Source of the DNA: Coix lacryma-jobi var. lacryma-jobi
Lineage: Eukaryota; Streptophyta; Magnoliopsida; Poales; Poaceae
DNA length: 64,000 nucleotides
Reading direction: 5' to 3'
Assembly: GCA_009763385.1 (NCBI GenBank)
Contig: CM019827.1
Location: 112,495,204 to 112,559,203 of the forward strand
In this document: positions 22,901-34,200 of the stretch, one piece after another
Layout: every line of letters begins with the position of its first letter
Numbering within the stretch: position 1 is the first letter of the stretch
The notes under the pieces: generated by a model
Told to the model about the DNA's origin: nothing
The model's database searches: none
What the model saw: the letters and a program-made list of their open reading frames with translations, nothing else
Position numbers and translations under genes: made by a program

Positions 22901-25900
22901 ATATAACAATTGCAGATGGATCATAGAACAATGATATAGCATTTATGATGGGGAAATATGGTCAGAGGGTAAAGTCAAAGTTTCCAATTGTCTTTACTGT
23001 TGGGAATATGCCCTAGAGGTAATCATAGAGATGATTATCCATGATTTATTATATATTCATTGAATAACCATTAAAGACAACTTGTATTGATTGACGATTA
23101 TGTGAATTGTCTATGAAACTCTTTTACTTGTATGGTTATTCGATAGTTGTCCTTGATCGGAGTTCATGTGAGGACACTCATGAATATTAGATCAGTACAT
23201 GTATTAGTTGATGACTATGTTTCACAAGTTATTGACATGGAGATATCGAACTGATAATGTGGGCACATGTATGACATGGGGCTGGACTGACCCAACATGA
23301 GATATTCTTATTATCTTTTTACACATCATGTACGTTATGTCCTTCGACCTGAGATTGGTATGTACTCAAGATGTGAATCGACTTACTTAGGGACTGTCAA
23401 ACGCTACTTCGTAACAGGGTAGTCATAAAGATAGTCTTCGGGTTTGTCAGGAAACATGCTGTGAGACATAGACGATCAAGATGAGATTTGCCCCTCTCAT
23501 GCGAGAGAGATATCACTGGACCACTCAAATAATTGGATCATAAAATGCATGGCCGTGCTTAGGTTAAGTGTTAACCTATGAGTTGGACCAAATATTGTGT
23601 GGCAAGGGAATTACGTGTATGTGATCGTGGTGGTTCGTCTGATATGATCTTTGCGCGTACATAGGAGTTGACATGTCTTGCTAGAAGCCATTGTCAACTA
23701 TCGGGCGAGTAGGAGTACTCGGGCCGTGTCTATGTGTGCGTGAACCCATAGGGTCGCACGCTTAAGGGGCTGGACTCGAATCAGACCGGGATTAGGGTTT
23801 GCTAATGGGCCTCCAAGTCGGCAGGCTCATTAGGGACGCCTATAAATAGAGGGGTGGGGCGGCCAGGGTTTTACCACGTCATTAGACAGCCGTCGCCCAT
23901 CCCACGCCCGCGCCTATTGCTCCTCACGGACCTAGCAGTCCGAGGGCGTGACGCTTCCTCTCTGTATGTGTGGCTTCCTCTCTGTACGTGTGGGATACCT
24001 CGGAGGTGCTGCATCTGGAGCACAAGGACGAACCGCACGTGGAGACGTGAAGGACGGACGTGAACAACTACACGACATCACTGCAACGCGCACGTCTACA
24101 CCGAGACGTCTTCCGCTGCATCTGCGCGTCTAGTGGTATTCCCGTGATCTATAACTAGCAGTAGTTCCTAGTTTACGGGGTTGAAAATTTTTGTTTTTTT
24201 GGCTAGCGTAGCATCCTCGTAACCCTACATTTACAAGGATCAAGTACATGCAAGCAACATCTTTTTTTTATTTCGTATAAATGAAGTTCAGTACCTGTCA
24301 CAAATGTACAAGATAAGATGGGCAAGTATACTGTAAACCACCTACGTAGGTTTACACTGCATAATTGTTGTATCTTTATAGATACAGTGAAAGGACATTT
24401 TCTAACCTTGTTTAAAAATAGAAACACCACCTCAAGCATGTTGTGGATCAGCTCCATATTCGTTTTCCTGGATGATTGCCGTGTATGTCTGTTGGCTAAA
24501 GATGCAGGGTACCACAAGGTAATTAAATGGGTACCACAAGGTCTTGTCAAGTCAAGGCATAGCATTGCCTGTTATTTGGGGTGCCAAAAATATTATCTTT
24601 ATTTATTATACTGCCTGTAAGCTGTAGCTCTTCAGACGTTCTCAGCAATGATTTGACAGGACATTATTAAAGCATCTTATTAGTCCTAGTCCAATACATA
24701 CATGTTTCACTTTTTGCCCCGAGAGAATTTCACTTTAGAAGCCAGCAACTTGATTTCTTTATAATAGTAAAAATTTTATTGTGTGCACCTTCATATACAA
24801 CAGATAATACTGGTCTTAGGTTTATCACTAAATTTATTCCATACATCATCACGAAACAAATTTGTTTAAAAGACTCTATCTGTGTTTTGGACTCCAAATA
24901 ATCCGTTTATGGTTTTCTATATGTACAGATTAGAGATACATACATCCACCAATTTATAGATATCTAAAAATAGATGGACAATAGGATTCAAGGACTGGTG
25001 GATGGAGTCATGCACCCAACTCCACCATACCACACTAATAATCCGTTTATATTAAGGTAGAAAAACTCTTGTTGTATGTGCTAGTAGGAGAGAAAACTGA
25101 TCTTGGCTACCATAAAATAGTGAATCTATTCAAAACTGTTGGGTAGATTATCTTAGTCATAAAATGATTAACATTAATATTCTAGCACTCTCCCATAGTG
25201 CAATTGTTGTACGGGGAAAACCTAAATGCCTGCATTTTCCCCCCTTCTCCGGGGCACAGAAGTTTGTAGCACCACATAGTCAAATCATGAACTAATTAAG
25301 TTTAATAGATTCGTCTCGTGAATTAGTCTCTGGCCGACAAATTAGTTTTTTAATAACTATATTTTTAATAGGCTAAATTAGGGACGATTCAATATGACAA
25401 GGTAAAATTTTTTTGCCCTAGAAACAAACATGCCCTAAAATTTTTTTGCCCTAGAAACAAACATGCCCTAAAGAAAAGAAGGCACCAACAGAAATTTACG
25501 GCTATCGTTGTGATATGATGATATGTCTTGTCAAAGTACAAGAAGCGAATCCATAAGAGATCCTAGGCACGAGAGGAATAGACCTTTTTTTTTTCTCACA
25601 CAAGATATTTCTCCACGCACTTCACCTGCACTAGTCCTCTGGTAGTAATAACGCAAGCAGCAGCAGGCCAGCATCGGCCGGCCAAGGCCCAAGGGCCATG
25701 GCCAACCAATTCCAGGCACACTCCCCACCACAGCACTCTCAAGTTCCATCACACGGCCTATAGCTCTACTAAAGCCTATGAGAGAGAGAAGGGGGCAGGA
25801 AGAAAGAGGAGGAAACCTACAACCTTGGACAAAACCCTACACAAGCAAGCACCCTCCGAATGCTTTTCCTCCAGCCTAGCTCTGACACCCCTGCACCCCA

Positions 25901-26853
25901 TTTGCATGGACACGATTTGACCCTTCAGAAGTAGCAAGCACACGCATGCACATGAATACTTTCAGGCTTGCGACTTTTGATACACATACACGCACACGGC
26001 AACAAAATGCAGGCCAGAGGCCACGCACAAAACCAGCGTGCAACGCGGCGTAGCGTCCGGAATATTTGCGTCACAGAAAGCTTGTGCCGATATGCGTGCG
26101 TGGGTTTATTGATTTCCTCACCGGAGTGCGTCGTGGCGGTCGCCGCCGGCGAGCTGCCACCGCTGCAGAGGTTGCTGAGTTGCGCCTGGATGCTGCTCAG
26201 GAACGACGCGGCCTCGTCCAACGGCCGCGACAGCTCCTCCTTGTAGCGCACCAGCACCCGGCAGTAGGAGTCCTGGGATCACAAGCACGCCCGAGAAAGC
26301 GCGTGCACATGTAATAACAGACGATTAGGAATAAATCCGCTACAATTATATATAAATTGTCGTCTAATTATCCCTTTTCTTTTTATATTTAGATAATAAA
26401 GATAGAGATAGATATACACGACGCTAGCTCATCACCCAAGAGCAGACCATGAACTCGTCGAGCTCGGGATCGATGCCGATCTCCCCAGCGCCGGCACCGG
26501 GGCGCCTCTCCCGGCGGCTGACCTCCTCCAGCAGCGACGCCACCTGCGGAGGCGCTCCCACCTTGAAAACAAGAAACCGCGTGGACGGTATAGGTGACGC
26601 ATCCATCATCCACGTATATAACGCAAGAAATAAACACATGGATCATCAATTATATTCCTGGCATGCACAGCACCTTGCGGCACTCGATGTAGGCGGAGAG
26701 GAGGGAGGGGTAGCGCGGGTGGCTGGCGATCTGCGCCTTCATGAGCTCCGTCAGATCCGACGGCGAGGGGCCGCCAACGACGGCGACGGATGCCTCGCTC
26801 GCCGCGCCGCCGACCCGCGAGATCCCCGGGTGGATGCTGTACAGATCCTCCAT
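19720..26853 (-). CDS. lg3-like: KNOX class I TALE homeobox transcription factor (LG3/LG4-OSH6 clade)
   Basis: A nuclear DNA-binding protein of 294 residues. Five exons: 26853-26674, 26561-26448, 26272-26122, 20256-20006 and 19908-19720. All junctions are GT-AG and all phases agree. KNOX1 lies at about residues 32-75 and KNOX2 at about 90-140. A Gly/Ser/Thr-rich linker leads to an acidic stretch (150-170), then the ELK domain (about 181-201) and a TALE homeodomain (about 202-264). The homeodomain has the three-residue P-Y-P insertion (229-231) and the recognition helix W-F-I-N-Q-R-K-R-H-W (253-262). The N terminus MEDLYSIHPGISR and C terminus ending G-T-I-G-P match my knowledge of the maize LIGULELESS3/LG4 and rice OSH6 group. 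Class I KNOX proteins keep shoot meristem cells undifferentiated and pair with BELL proteins. The coding sequence is open, so it is probably functional. Element C lies 484 bp upstream, and intron 3 (5865 bp) holds a solo LTR. Orthology to one particular maize paralogue is inferred. Confidence 0.93.
20006..20256 (-). CDS. lg3-like: KNOX exon 4 (ELK and first half of homeodomain)
   Basis: Acceptor CTTCCCAG ends at 20257; donor GTAGGT begins at 20005. It is 251 nt and restores phase 0. Carries the acidic segment, the ELK domain and the homeodomain up to the P-Y-P-T of the TALE loop. Confidence 0.93.
20474..20969 (-). pseudogene. Unrecognised open frame, possible gene fragment in KNOX intron 3
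   Basis: A 129-codon minus-strand frame (20969-20580) contains a non-repetitive stretch with balanced amino-acid use (G-N-I-Y-V-E-G, later H-V-I-K-G-H). A second frame (20662-20474) ends in a Met/His/Gln-rich tail and TAG. A GTACTC donor-like site (20677) and a TGTTTCAG acceptor-like site (20586) lie between the two coding-looking parts, but joining them there does not keep the frame. I do not recognise the protein. It could be a captured, decayed exon pair or chance open sequence. Confidence 0.3.
22998..24229 (+). repeat. Solo LTR (copia-like) in KNOX intron 3
   Basis: Begins TGTTGGGAATATGCCC, a start familiar from grass copia LTRs of the Angela type, and ends CCCTACA. The perfect 5-bp duplication TTTAC (22993-22997 and 24230-24234) proves the ends. 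It is 1232 bp, with a TATA box (TATAAATA) at 23841 on the plus strand, so its promoter is antisense to the KNOX gene. No internal retrotransposon sequence remains. Confidence 0.9.
25260..25403. mobile_element. MITE-like fragment in KNOX intron 3
   Basis: Contains AATAGATTCGTCTCGTGAAT and neighbouring AATTAGT/TTTTTAATA segments, a pattern common in grass miniature inverted-repeat elements. I cannot define terminal inverted repeats or a target duplication, so the family and ends are uncertain. Confidence 0.4.
25404..25469. repeat. Perfect 33-bp tandem duplication
   Basis: Two identical adjacent copies (25404-25436 and 25437-25469), each AAAA, seven T, then GCCCTAGAAACAAACATGCC and T. They sit at the right edge of the MITE-like stretch. 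Confidence 0.9.
26122..26272 (-). CDS. lg3-like: KNOX exon 3 (residues 99-149, phase 1 end)
   Basis: Acceptor GATCCCAG ends at 26273; donor GTGAGG begins at 26121. It is 151 nt and leaves one base of the next codon. Encodes the rest of KNOX2 and the GSE-like Gly/Ser/Thr-rich linker. Confidence 0.93.
26448..26561 (-). CDS. lg3-like: KNOX exon 2 (residues 61-98)
   Basis: Acceptor TTTTCAAG ends at 26562; donor GTCTGC begins at 26447. It is 114 nt, phase 0 at both ends. Completes KNOX1 and enters KNOX2. Confidence 0.93.
26674..26853 (-). CDS. lg3-like: KNOX exon 1 (residues 1-60)
   Basis: Starts at ATG 26853-26851. Donor GTGCTG begins at 26673 after an AAG codon (phase 0). Encodes the N terminus and most of the KNOX1 domain (from about residue 32). 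Confidence 0.93.
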
Positions 26854-27337
26854 GGAGCGGCTCTGCTCACCTGCAGTACATCACAACTATGCTATGCACG
26901 GCGGCTGCTGCTAGCGCTGCTGTACGCGCACAAGTGGTATTCTAGTACGCCACTGTTGTGAGTGAATGATCCTCGTGTTGTGCTGGGCTTCCAAGAAAGC
27001 GAGGGGGGCAGGCTTATGGGGAATTTAGCAGCTGCTCGCACTGCAGACGGAGAAGCTGCAGGTGCAGCAACAGCAGGAAAAGCTTTATGGATATCTGCAG
27101 GCGGATAGATGGAGCCAGGAGCCCCCAGGAGAGAAGGGTGGAGGTGGAGGAGTATTGAGTATTCTATGTGGAAAAAAGGACAAAAGGTTGGGAGGGGTGA
27201 GGTATTTGACTGTTCTTTTCTAGGATATACAGATTGGGAAGGTTGTTATCGATTTGTTAATTTGCATGGGTTGCGTCTTATTGATTTGTTAATTTGCATG
27301 GTTGGACCCTTGTGTATTCCATGATTTGGAAGGATGC
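26854..27337 (-). promoter_or_regulatory. KNOX 5' region remaining next to the gene (484 bp)
   Basis: All that separates the KNOX ATG from element C. It must contain 5' untranslated sequence and perhaps the proximal promoter. I see no clear TATA box. An acceptor-like CTGCAG/G lies 17-18 bp upstream of the ATG, so a 5' UTR intron is possible. The original upstream sequence resumes at 39357, 12 kb away. Confidence 0.55.
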
Positions 27338-30300
27338 TGTAACACCCTGATTTAATTTTCCCCAATTTAATTAAAGAATTTAGAAACTAAATAGGTTGGC
27401 TAGTTTATTAGAGGAGGAAAATAAAATTTATTTATCATTTTCATGTTGCATTCATGCTATTGCATATTTTTATTGAGTGGAAAATAAATTTATTAAACCC
27501 ATATAGGGCGAACCGATTTTATTCTATTCAGAAAATAAATCAAAGGTTTATAAAAGTTTTAAATTTTAAACTCAAAGTTTTATTTGCTAAACCTAGGGAA
27601 AATATTTTGAAGAGTTTTCAAACAGTTTTGATTTCAAAAGGTTTTAAGTTTGAATTTCAAATAAGTTTGCAAAGCTTTGAAAAGAAAAAGAAAGGAAACC
27701 TGTTTGGGCCCCAACCCACTCTCCCCACAGCAGCGGCCCACCCCAGTTTTTCCCCTCGCCCCGGCCCGATCCCGCGCGCACTGGGCCGCACCCCATCTCA
27801 CCCCGACCGGCCCAGGCCAGTCGCACCGCGCGCCCTCCCTCCGGCGCATCCCCTCCCCGCGCACGCAGCTCCGCGCGCCGGCCCGCCCCGCCGCTCGCCT
27901 CTCCCTCTGCCGCTGACAAACGGGCCCCGCACGTCAGTCACCAGCCGACACCGACACACGGGACCCACGCGTCGGGTTTATCCCCTCCCCGTTGCGACTG
28001 GACGCAGCCGCTACGCCGCGCAGCGCCCTCACCTCGCGGCTCGCTTGCAACCCACCCTTCCGAACCCTCTGGCCCAGCCTAACCGATCAGGATCGCGCCG
28101 CCACCCCTCTCGCCCAAACTACAAAAGCTAGAGCCGCGGCGTCGCGCACCCCTCTTACACCTCTCGCCACGCCCGCCATTGCCGAAGCTCGGCACAGGTC
28201 TAGCTCCCTCCGCGGAGGCTGCCGTCGCCCCTCCTCCGCCCCCCGACGGACCTACGGGACCGCGCCGCGCCCAGAAGACCCACCCCGTGAAGAATCTGTG
28301 CCCGGGAAAACCTCCAGTCGTCCACGCCGGAATCCCGCGCCCGCTCTGCCACCTCCGCCGTCGTGTGCGACACCCGAGCCTCCTTCGACCTCGCGGATAC
28401 CCTCGGTGAGCTCGCCATCTCCTCCGCTCCCCTCCCCATAGTTTCCCTAAGTCGCTACCGGTTCCTAGGGCTTAGTTCGAGCGGTGCCGCGGCGCAGGCA
28501 TGGCGCCGCCGTCTCCTGTACCCCGCCGCCGCACTCAGCGCCGCCCTCACTCTCCCCAACTCTTCCTAGCCCTTGGATCCCCTACGAACGACCGTGATTA
28601 GATCGCACGGACGAAGGGGTATGAGCCGGGTCTATGACCGGGTGCACCCGGCTCACACCGCCACGACAACCGGTCCACCGCCACCGCGACGCACCGCGCC
28701 AACGGCTGCTCGACACGTGGTGCCACGCCAGCGCCGCGTCAGCCACCGCCCCGCGTCAGCGCCCACTTTGCTAAAGAACCCCTGAGTTTCACCAAAACAA
28801 ACCCGCCGTCCATCCCTACTGTGCGCTGAGTCTGTGGATTTATTTGCTTTGGACCCTGCGTTTTCCTGGAAATGAGGCGCGGTCCACCCACAGCCGATCG
28901 CCCCTGATCTAATCTCAGCCGGCCATCGCCAGATCGACGGCCGAGAATAGCCGATACCCCTTCGCCGATGCGCTTTTGTTAAAGAGCCCCTGCCTTTTCC
29001 GGAAATAAACCCGCCGTCCACATACACAGTATACTGAGTCTTCCAAAATATTGCGATCTAGCCCCTGTACTTCTCGGTAAATGAGGCCCGATCCTGTTGC
29101 CTTTTAATTCAGTTTTCTTTTATTTAAATTACGAAAACGAGTTCAATCTAATTACAGTTTTGCCACTCAGATTCAAACGCTTATAACTTTTGCGTTCTAA
29201 CTCCGATTCGACCCATTCAACTTGCGTTAGATTCATAATTTCATTCTCTACGCAGTGGATCTATTAGTTTACTGTTTTGATACTATTTGGTGTACTGTTA
29301 TTTATTTGGTTGTATTGTGCCATGTATGTTGATTGGGCCAGAGAGTGCGGAGTACGAGGACGCTCCAGACCATCCTTGCGACCCAGTTGATTCGACCCAG
29401 TCCGAAGGCAAGTGTCCTTGAACATCTTGCACCTATGATTTATTTTACTTTTGGTATTAGAGTAGTTAGATCTTGTAGATGCATGCTTATCATTAATTTG
29501 AATCCCATGCTAGGGTTTACTAGAATTTGTTTATATTACCCTTGTCGCCTGTTCTGGGATGTTCAGGTAGGTGTCTTGCTTAGCCCTGCAGTCGTGGTTG
29601 GGATGGGAGATTAAAATGTTTATAATCTTGATTAATGAACTATGAAACGAATGTGGTCATGGTAATTTTGTAGTAACATGGTTATTAGGTAAATCCGGCA
29701 GGATGGACCCGTATTGGTGGTCTTGTGCCGTGGGACTCGGCAGCTGCTTTTGGTTTTTGGTTCGGGGCTCGTGCTAGACATATCCTGCCTGGATCCTTAG
29801 GACCCGGTTCTTGGACAAGTAACCCGGCAAAACAGCGCAACCATGAGATCTGGATGGGCTGGACCTGGCTAATTAATTAGTTTCCTCCGAGTTATGCTAC
29901 ACGGGGTTTGTTTAGTGGCTCAAGAGGGGGTCCCTGGGGTCGCTGACTTATGTACGGGGATGAAACCTTAGAGTACGTGTAACACAGGCTTGGAGGGGCT
30001 TTGTAAAGGCCTTGCAGTGCAACCCGCTATGCACCTCGGCAGTGTTTAGCGTGACGGGATCTGCACGACTCATGGGTAACGATGTGCAACCTCTGCAGAG
30101 TGTAAAACTGATATATCAGCCGTGCTCACGGTCACGAGCGGGCTTGGACTTCTTCGAGATTAGTTGGTTACTGGTCGGTTTTGGGTTCGGGTTATCCGAT
30201 GGACTTCAGGTGCGGTTGCCTGATGGACTTCAGGTGTTGGTTGCTCGGTGTGACTCCGAGTGTGGTTTGCTCGGTGCGACTCCGAGTGTTGTTACTTTTC

Positions 30301-30829
30301 TACAGTATCTGTGTCCATAACCTAGTAAATAGGTGCATAGGATTAATAGGATTAATAGGGTGTGTCGCTTTAGGCGCTTGAGTCAAACAAAGTCAGCCTA
30401 CCTTTGTTATTAGCCTCATAAGCATATATTTCCTACACTTGCGGAGTACATTTCGATGTACTCACCCTTCCTCTTTGTCCCCCTGCTACCCCACCCAGAC
30501 GCTGGAGACTACACGTACGAGGAGCAGGAGTATCCAGAAGACGGAGGCTACGACCCTGACGACCTGTACTAGGATGACGCTACCCCCGGTTGACCTTCCT
30601 GTGGAGATGGAGTCCAGATTTCCGCATCTACATCAGAGTCCTCATTAGAGTTCGTTATCATGAGAGTCTACTTTTTATTTCAGACCCGAGGGTCATTTAT
30701 GTAACAAAGTTCGATATTATTAATAAAACATTGTTTTGATATTTGCTATGATGTGGATATATGTATGAAAATTGATCCTGGCATACATATATTGTGCTCC
30801 AATTTTGTTCTTAAAATTGGGGTGTCACA
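27338..30829 (+). repeat. 5' LTR of element C (3492 bp)
   Basis: TGTAACACCCTG to GGTGTCACA. AT-rich 5' part, a very GC-rich middle (27700-28800) full of spurious open frames, then mixed sequence. The primer-binding site follows three bases after the end. Confidence 0.93.
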
Positions 30830-31209
30830 GAGTGGTATCAAAGCCGTGTTGACCGTAGGACGCTACCCTAGTTAGTCGTCGAGTTTACAAAACTATTTTT
30901 AAAAGCCTAACCCTTTTTCCCACTTCTGTAGCCTGTCCCTGCTGAAAATTCAAACTCTGTTTTAAAGTAGGTCCTCCAAACTCGTAAGAAGCCCGCCATA
31001 ATTATGTGATCTCGTAGGTCGTTGAATGACATGTACTTGTGCATATGTAATGTTTTGGTTCTTTGTAATGATTGTTGGTGTGTTGCGACCGTCAGGTTGC
31101 AGCGACATCATTTGTTTAAAATATTTTACTAATCGAATTAACTAACCAAATCAGGGTTGTTATATATCTATTTATCATATCTCACTTTTACTCCTAGAAA
31201 ATATAACAG

Positions 31210-34200
31210 ATGGTTGACACCAGGAGCAGCGCGGGTAACGCCGGTAACGCTGGCGGGAGCGGGGCAGGTGGCAACCAGCCGCCTCATCCCCATCCACCTC
31301 CACCTCCGCCTCCATACGACCCGCTCCAGATGGCCCAGGTGCAGAACCAGATGATGCAGAACATGGCCCAGATGATGCAGCACATGCAGCAGATAGCACA
31401 GGCTGCTCAGGGAGCTCAGGGTGCAGGAGCTGCACAGCCACCCCGACCGGATGACACTCTCAGGAGCTTCATGACGACGCGCCCTGCAGTGTTCCACCAC
31501 GCCATAGAGCCAATGGATGCAGATGATTGGCTCGAGACGATTACAGGCAAGTTGCAGCTTGCCCATGTCGGGGACCTTGATAAGGCCCTCTACGCCGCGC
31601 ACCAGCTTCGGGGCCCGGCGAAGAACTGGTGGACTGCCTACACCGCAGCTCATGCGGATGCCAACTCGATCACTTGGGAGGATTTCCGTAAGGCATTCCG
31701 CGACCAGTACGTCCCTTTCGGCGAGATCAGGGTGAAGCGCCGAGAGTTTCAGGACCTCAGGCAGGGCGCGATGACAGTGCGTGAGTATCTCACGCAGTTC
31801 AGCCAGCTGTCCCGTTACGCCCCAGATGACGTGGACACGGATGACAAGAAGCAGGAGTGTTTCAGGCAAGATCTCTATCATTCTTTAATATTAATAAATT
31901 CTTCATACACCCTTGTTCATTCCTTTTGCTGCCTGATAAATAATAAAATTGTCCTCTGCTTCAGGCATGGGCTTAACCCAGGACTCCGCTATGCCCTAGC
32001 TTCAAATGAGTATTCCTCATTTCAGAAGCTGGTTGACCGTGCCTTCGCGGTGGAGAAGGAACGGAAGGACCTCGATGCAGATCGCAAGAGGAAGATGACG
32101 TTCCAGGGACAGTCCTCCGGCAGCTCTACCCGTCCTCGCTATGCTCCACCTGCCTCAGCTTCCAGGCAGATTCCCCAGTAGCAGCAGTACCGCCCGCCCC
32201 AGTCCCGGCAGCCCGCTCCTCAGTACAGGCACCCAGCTCCACAGTACCAGGCTCCACCTCAGCAGCAGCAGCAGCAGCCGCCTCGCCAGGCTCAGGCACC
32301 TCGCCAGGGTCTTCCAGCTCCGCAGCAGCCCCGTCCAGCACAGGGGGCAGGTCAGATTGGTCCCTGCTACAAGTGCAACCAGATGGGACACTTCGCCAAC
32401 AAGTGTCCACTGAGGCAGCCGGCTCCACCACAGTCCCGTCCCGCAGGCCAGCCCCAGGGCTACAATCGTGGTCGTGTGAACCATGTTGCAGCAGAGACAG
32501 CTCAGACAGCACCAGATGTGGTGTTTGGTACGTTCCTTGTTGATTCACACCCAGTTACAGTCTTATTTGATTCTGGAGCATCTCATTCTTTCATATCAGC
32601 ATCCTGTGTATCTAGACATAACATACATAGAGTCTTGATGCAAAAGAGTATGAGGGTGAACTCTCCTGGAGGAGAACTGATATCGCGGCATGTATGCCCA
32701 AATGTGAGCTTGCACATAAGGGGGGTAGTCTTTCCCTTTTCTCTTATTGTTCTGGATTCCCAAGGCATTGATGTTATATTGGGAATGGACTGGCTACACA
32801 AGTACCAGGGCGTTATTGATTGTGCTCAGAGGATCATCACAGTGAAGCATCCGGATGGCACGGAGATTGTGTATCAGGCACCGACGAAGATGGAAGAAGA
32901 AGCCAGAGCATATGAGGCTGTCGTGGTACCTGATATTCAAGTTGTCAAGGAGTTCCCAGATGTCTTCCAGAAGGTGCCAGGTATGCCACCTGATCGTGAG
33001 ATTGAGTTCTCTATTGATTTAGTTCCTGGCACTGCACCTATATACAGGCGACCATATAGAATGGATGCTGAAAAGCTAGCTGAGCTGAAGACGCAGATCC
33101 AAGAGCAGCTAGAGAAGGGGCATATTCGTCCTAGTACATCCCCGTGGGGAGCCCCTGTGATCTTTGTTCCGAAGAAGGATGGAGGCCTGCAGATGTGCGT
33201 TGATTACCGCGCATTGAATGAAGCTACCATCAAGAACAAGTACCCGATTCCTCGCATTGATGATCTGTTTGATCAGTTGAAGGGTGCTCATGTGTTCTCG
33301 AAGATTGACCTGCAAACAGGTTATAACCAGCTGAAGATTCGTGAAGCTGATATCCCGAAGACGGCATTCGTAACTCGATATGGGCTATATGAGTACACAG
33401 TGATGTCCTTCGGCTTGACTAACGCCCCGGCTTTCTTCATGTATCTGATGAACAAGGTTTTCATGGAGTTTTTAGATCTGTTCGTCGTGGTGTTCCTTGA
33501 TGATATCCTGATATTCTCGAAGAATGAAGAAGTACATGAGAAGCATCTGAGGTTAGTGTTGCAGAAGCTCAGAGAGCATCGGTTGTATGCAAAGCTGAGC
33601 AAATGCGAGTTCTGGTTGAAGAAGGTTGCATACCTGGGGCATATCATCTCAGAAGGTGGTGTATCAGTTGATCCAGACAAGGTCCAAGATATATTGGACT
33701 GGAAGGTACCTGAGAGCGTTACTGAGATACGAAGTTTCCTCGGTATGGCGGGATATTATCGCAGATTTATTGAGGGATTCTCCAAGATCGTGAAGCCAAC
33801 GACGAGACTGACTGAGAAGGGTGCCAAGTTTGTATGGTCCCCTGAATGCCAGACTGGTTTCGAGGAGCTGAAAGCGAGATTGACCTCTGCTCCTATTCTT
33901 GTCATGCCAGATGTCCAGAAGAACTTCACGGTGTATTGTGATGCTTCGCGACAGGGTCTAGGATGTGTGCTTATGCAGGAAGGTCGTGTGATTGCTTATG
34001 CCTCGAGACAGCTCAGGAAGCATGAGCTGAATTACCCTACTCATGATTTAGAGTTGGCAGCTGTTGTTCATGCTCTGAAGATCTGGAGGCACTATCTGAT
34101 GGGCAAGAAGACAGAGATATACACTGATCATAAGAGCCTGAAGTACATCTTCACCCAGCCAGATCTGAATCTCCGCCAACGGAGATGGCTCGAGTTGATC

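Larger units (their letters stand above)
20257..26121 (-). other. KNOX intron 3 (5865 bp)
   Basis: Mostly AT-rich unique-looking sequence. It holds an unrecognised open frame at 20474-20969, a short GA run near 22242, a copia-like solo LTR (22998-24229), a MITE-like stretch near 25260-25400 and a perfect 33-bp tandem duplication (25404-25469). A large intron at this position is usual for grass KNOX I genes. In maize kn1 the large third intron is known to carry regulatory sequence where transposon insertions give dominant alleles. Confidence 0.85.

Noticed and set aside
27454..28441. Long open frames in the GC-rich part of the element C LTRs (also 35978-36966)
   Set aside because: Identical in both LTRs, Pro/Arg/Ala-rich, open in several frames at once; they reflect GC content, not genes.
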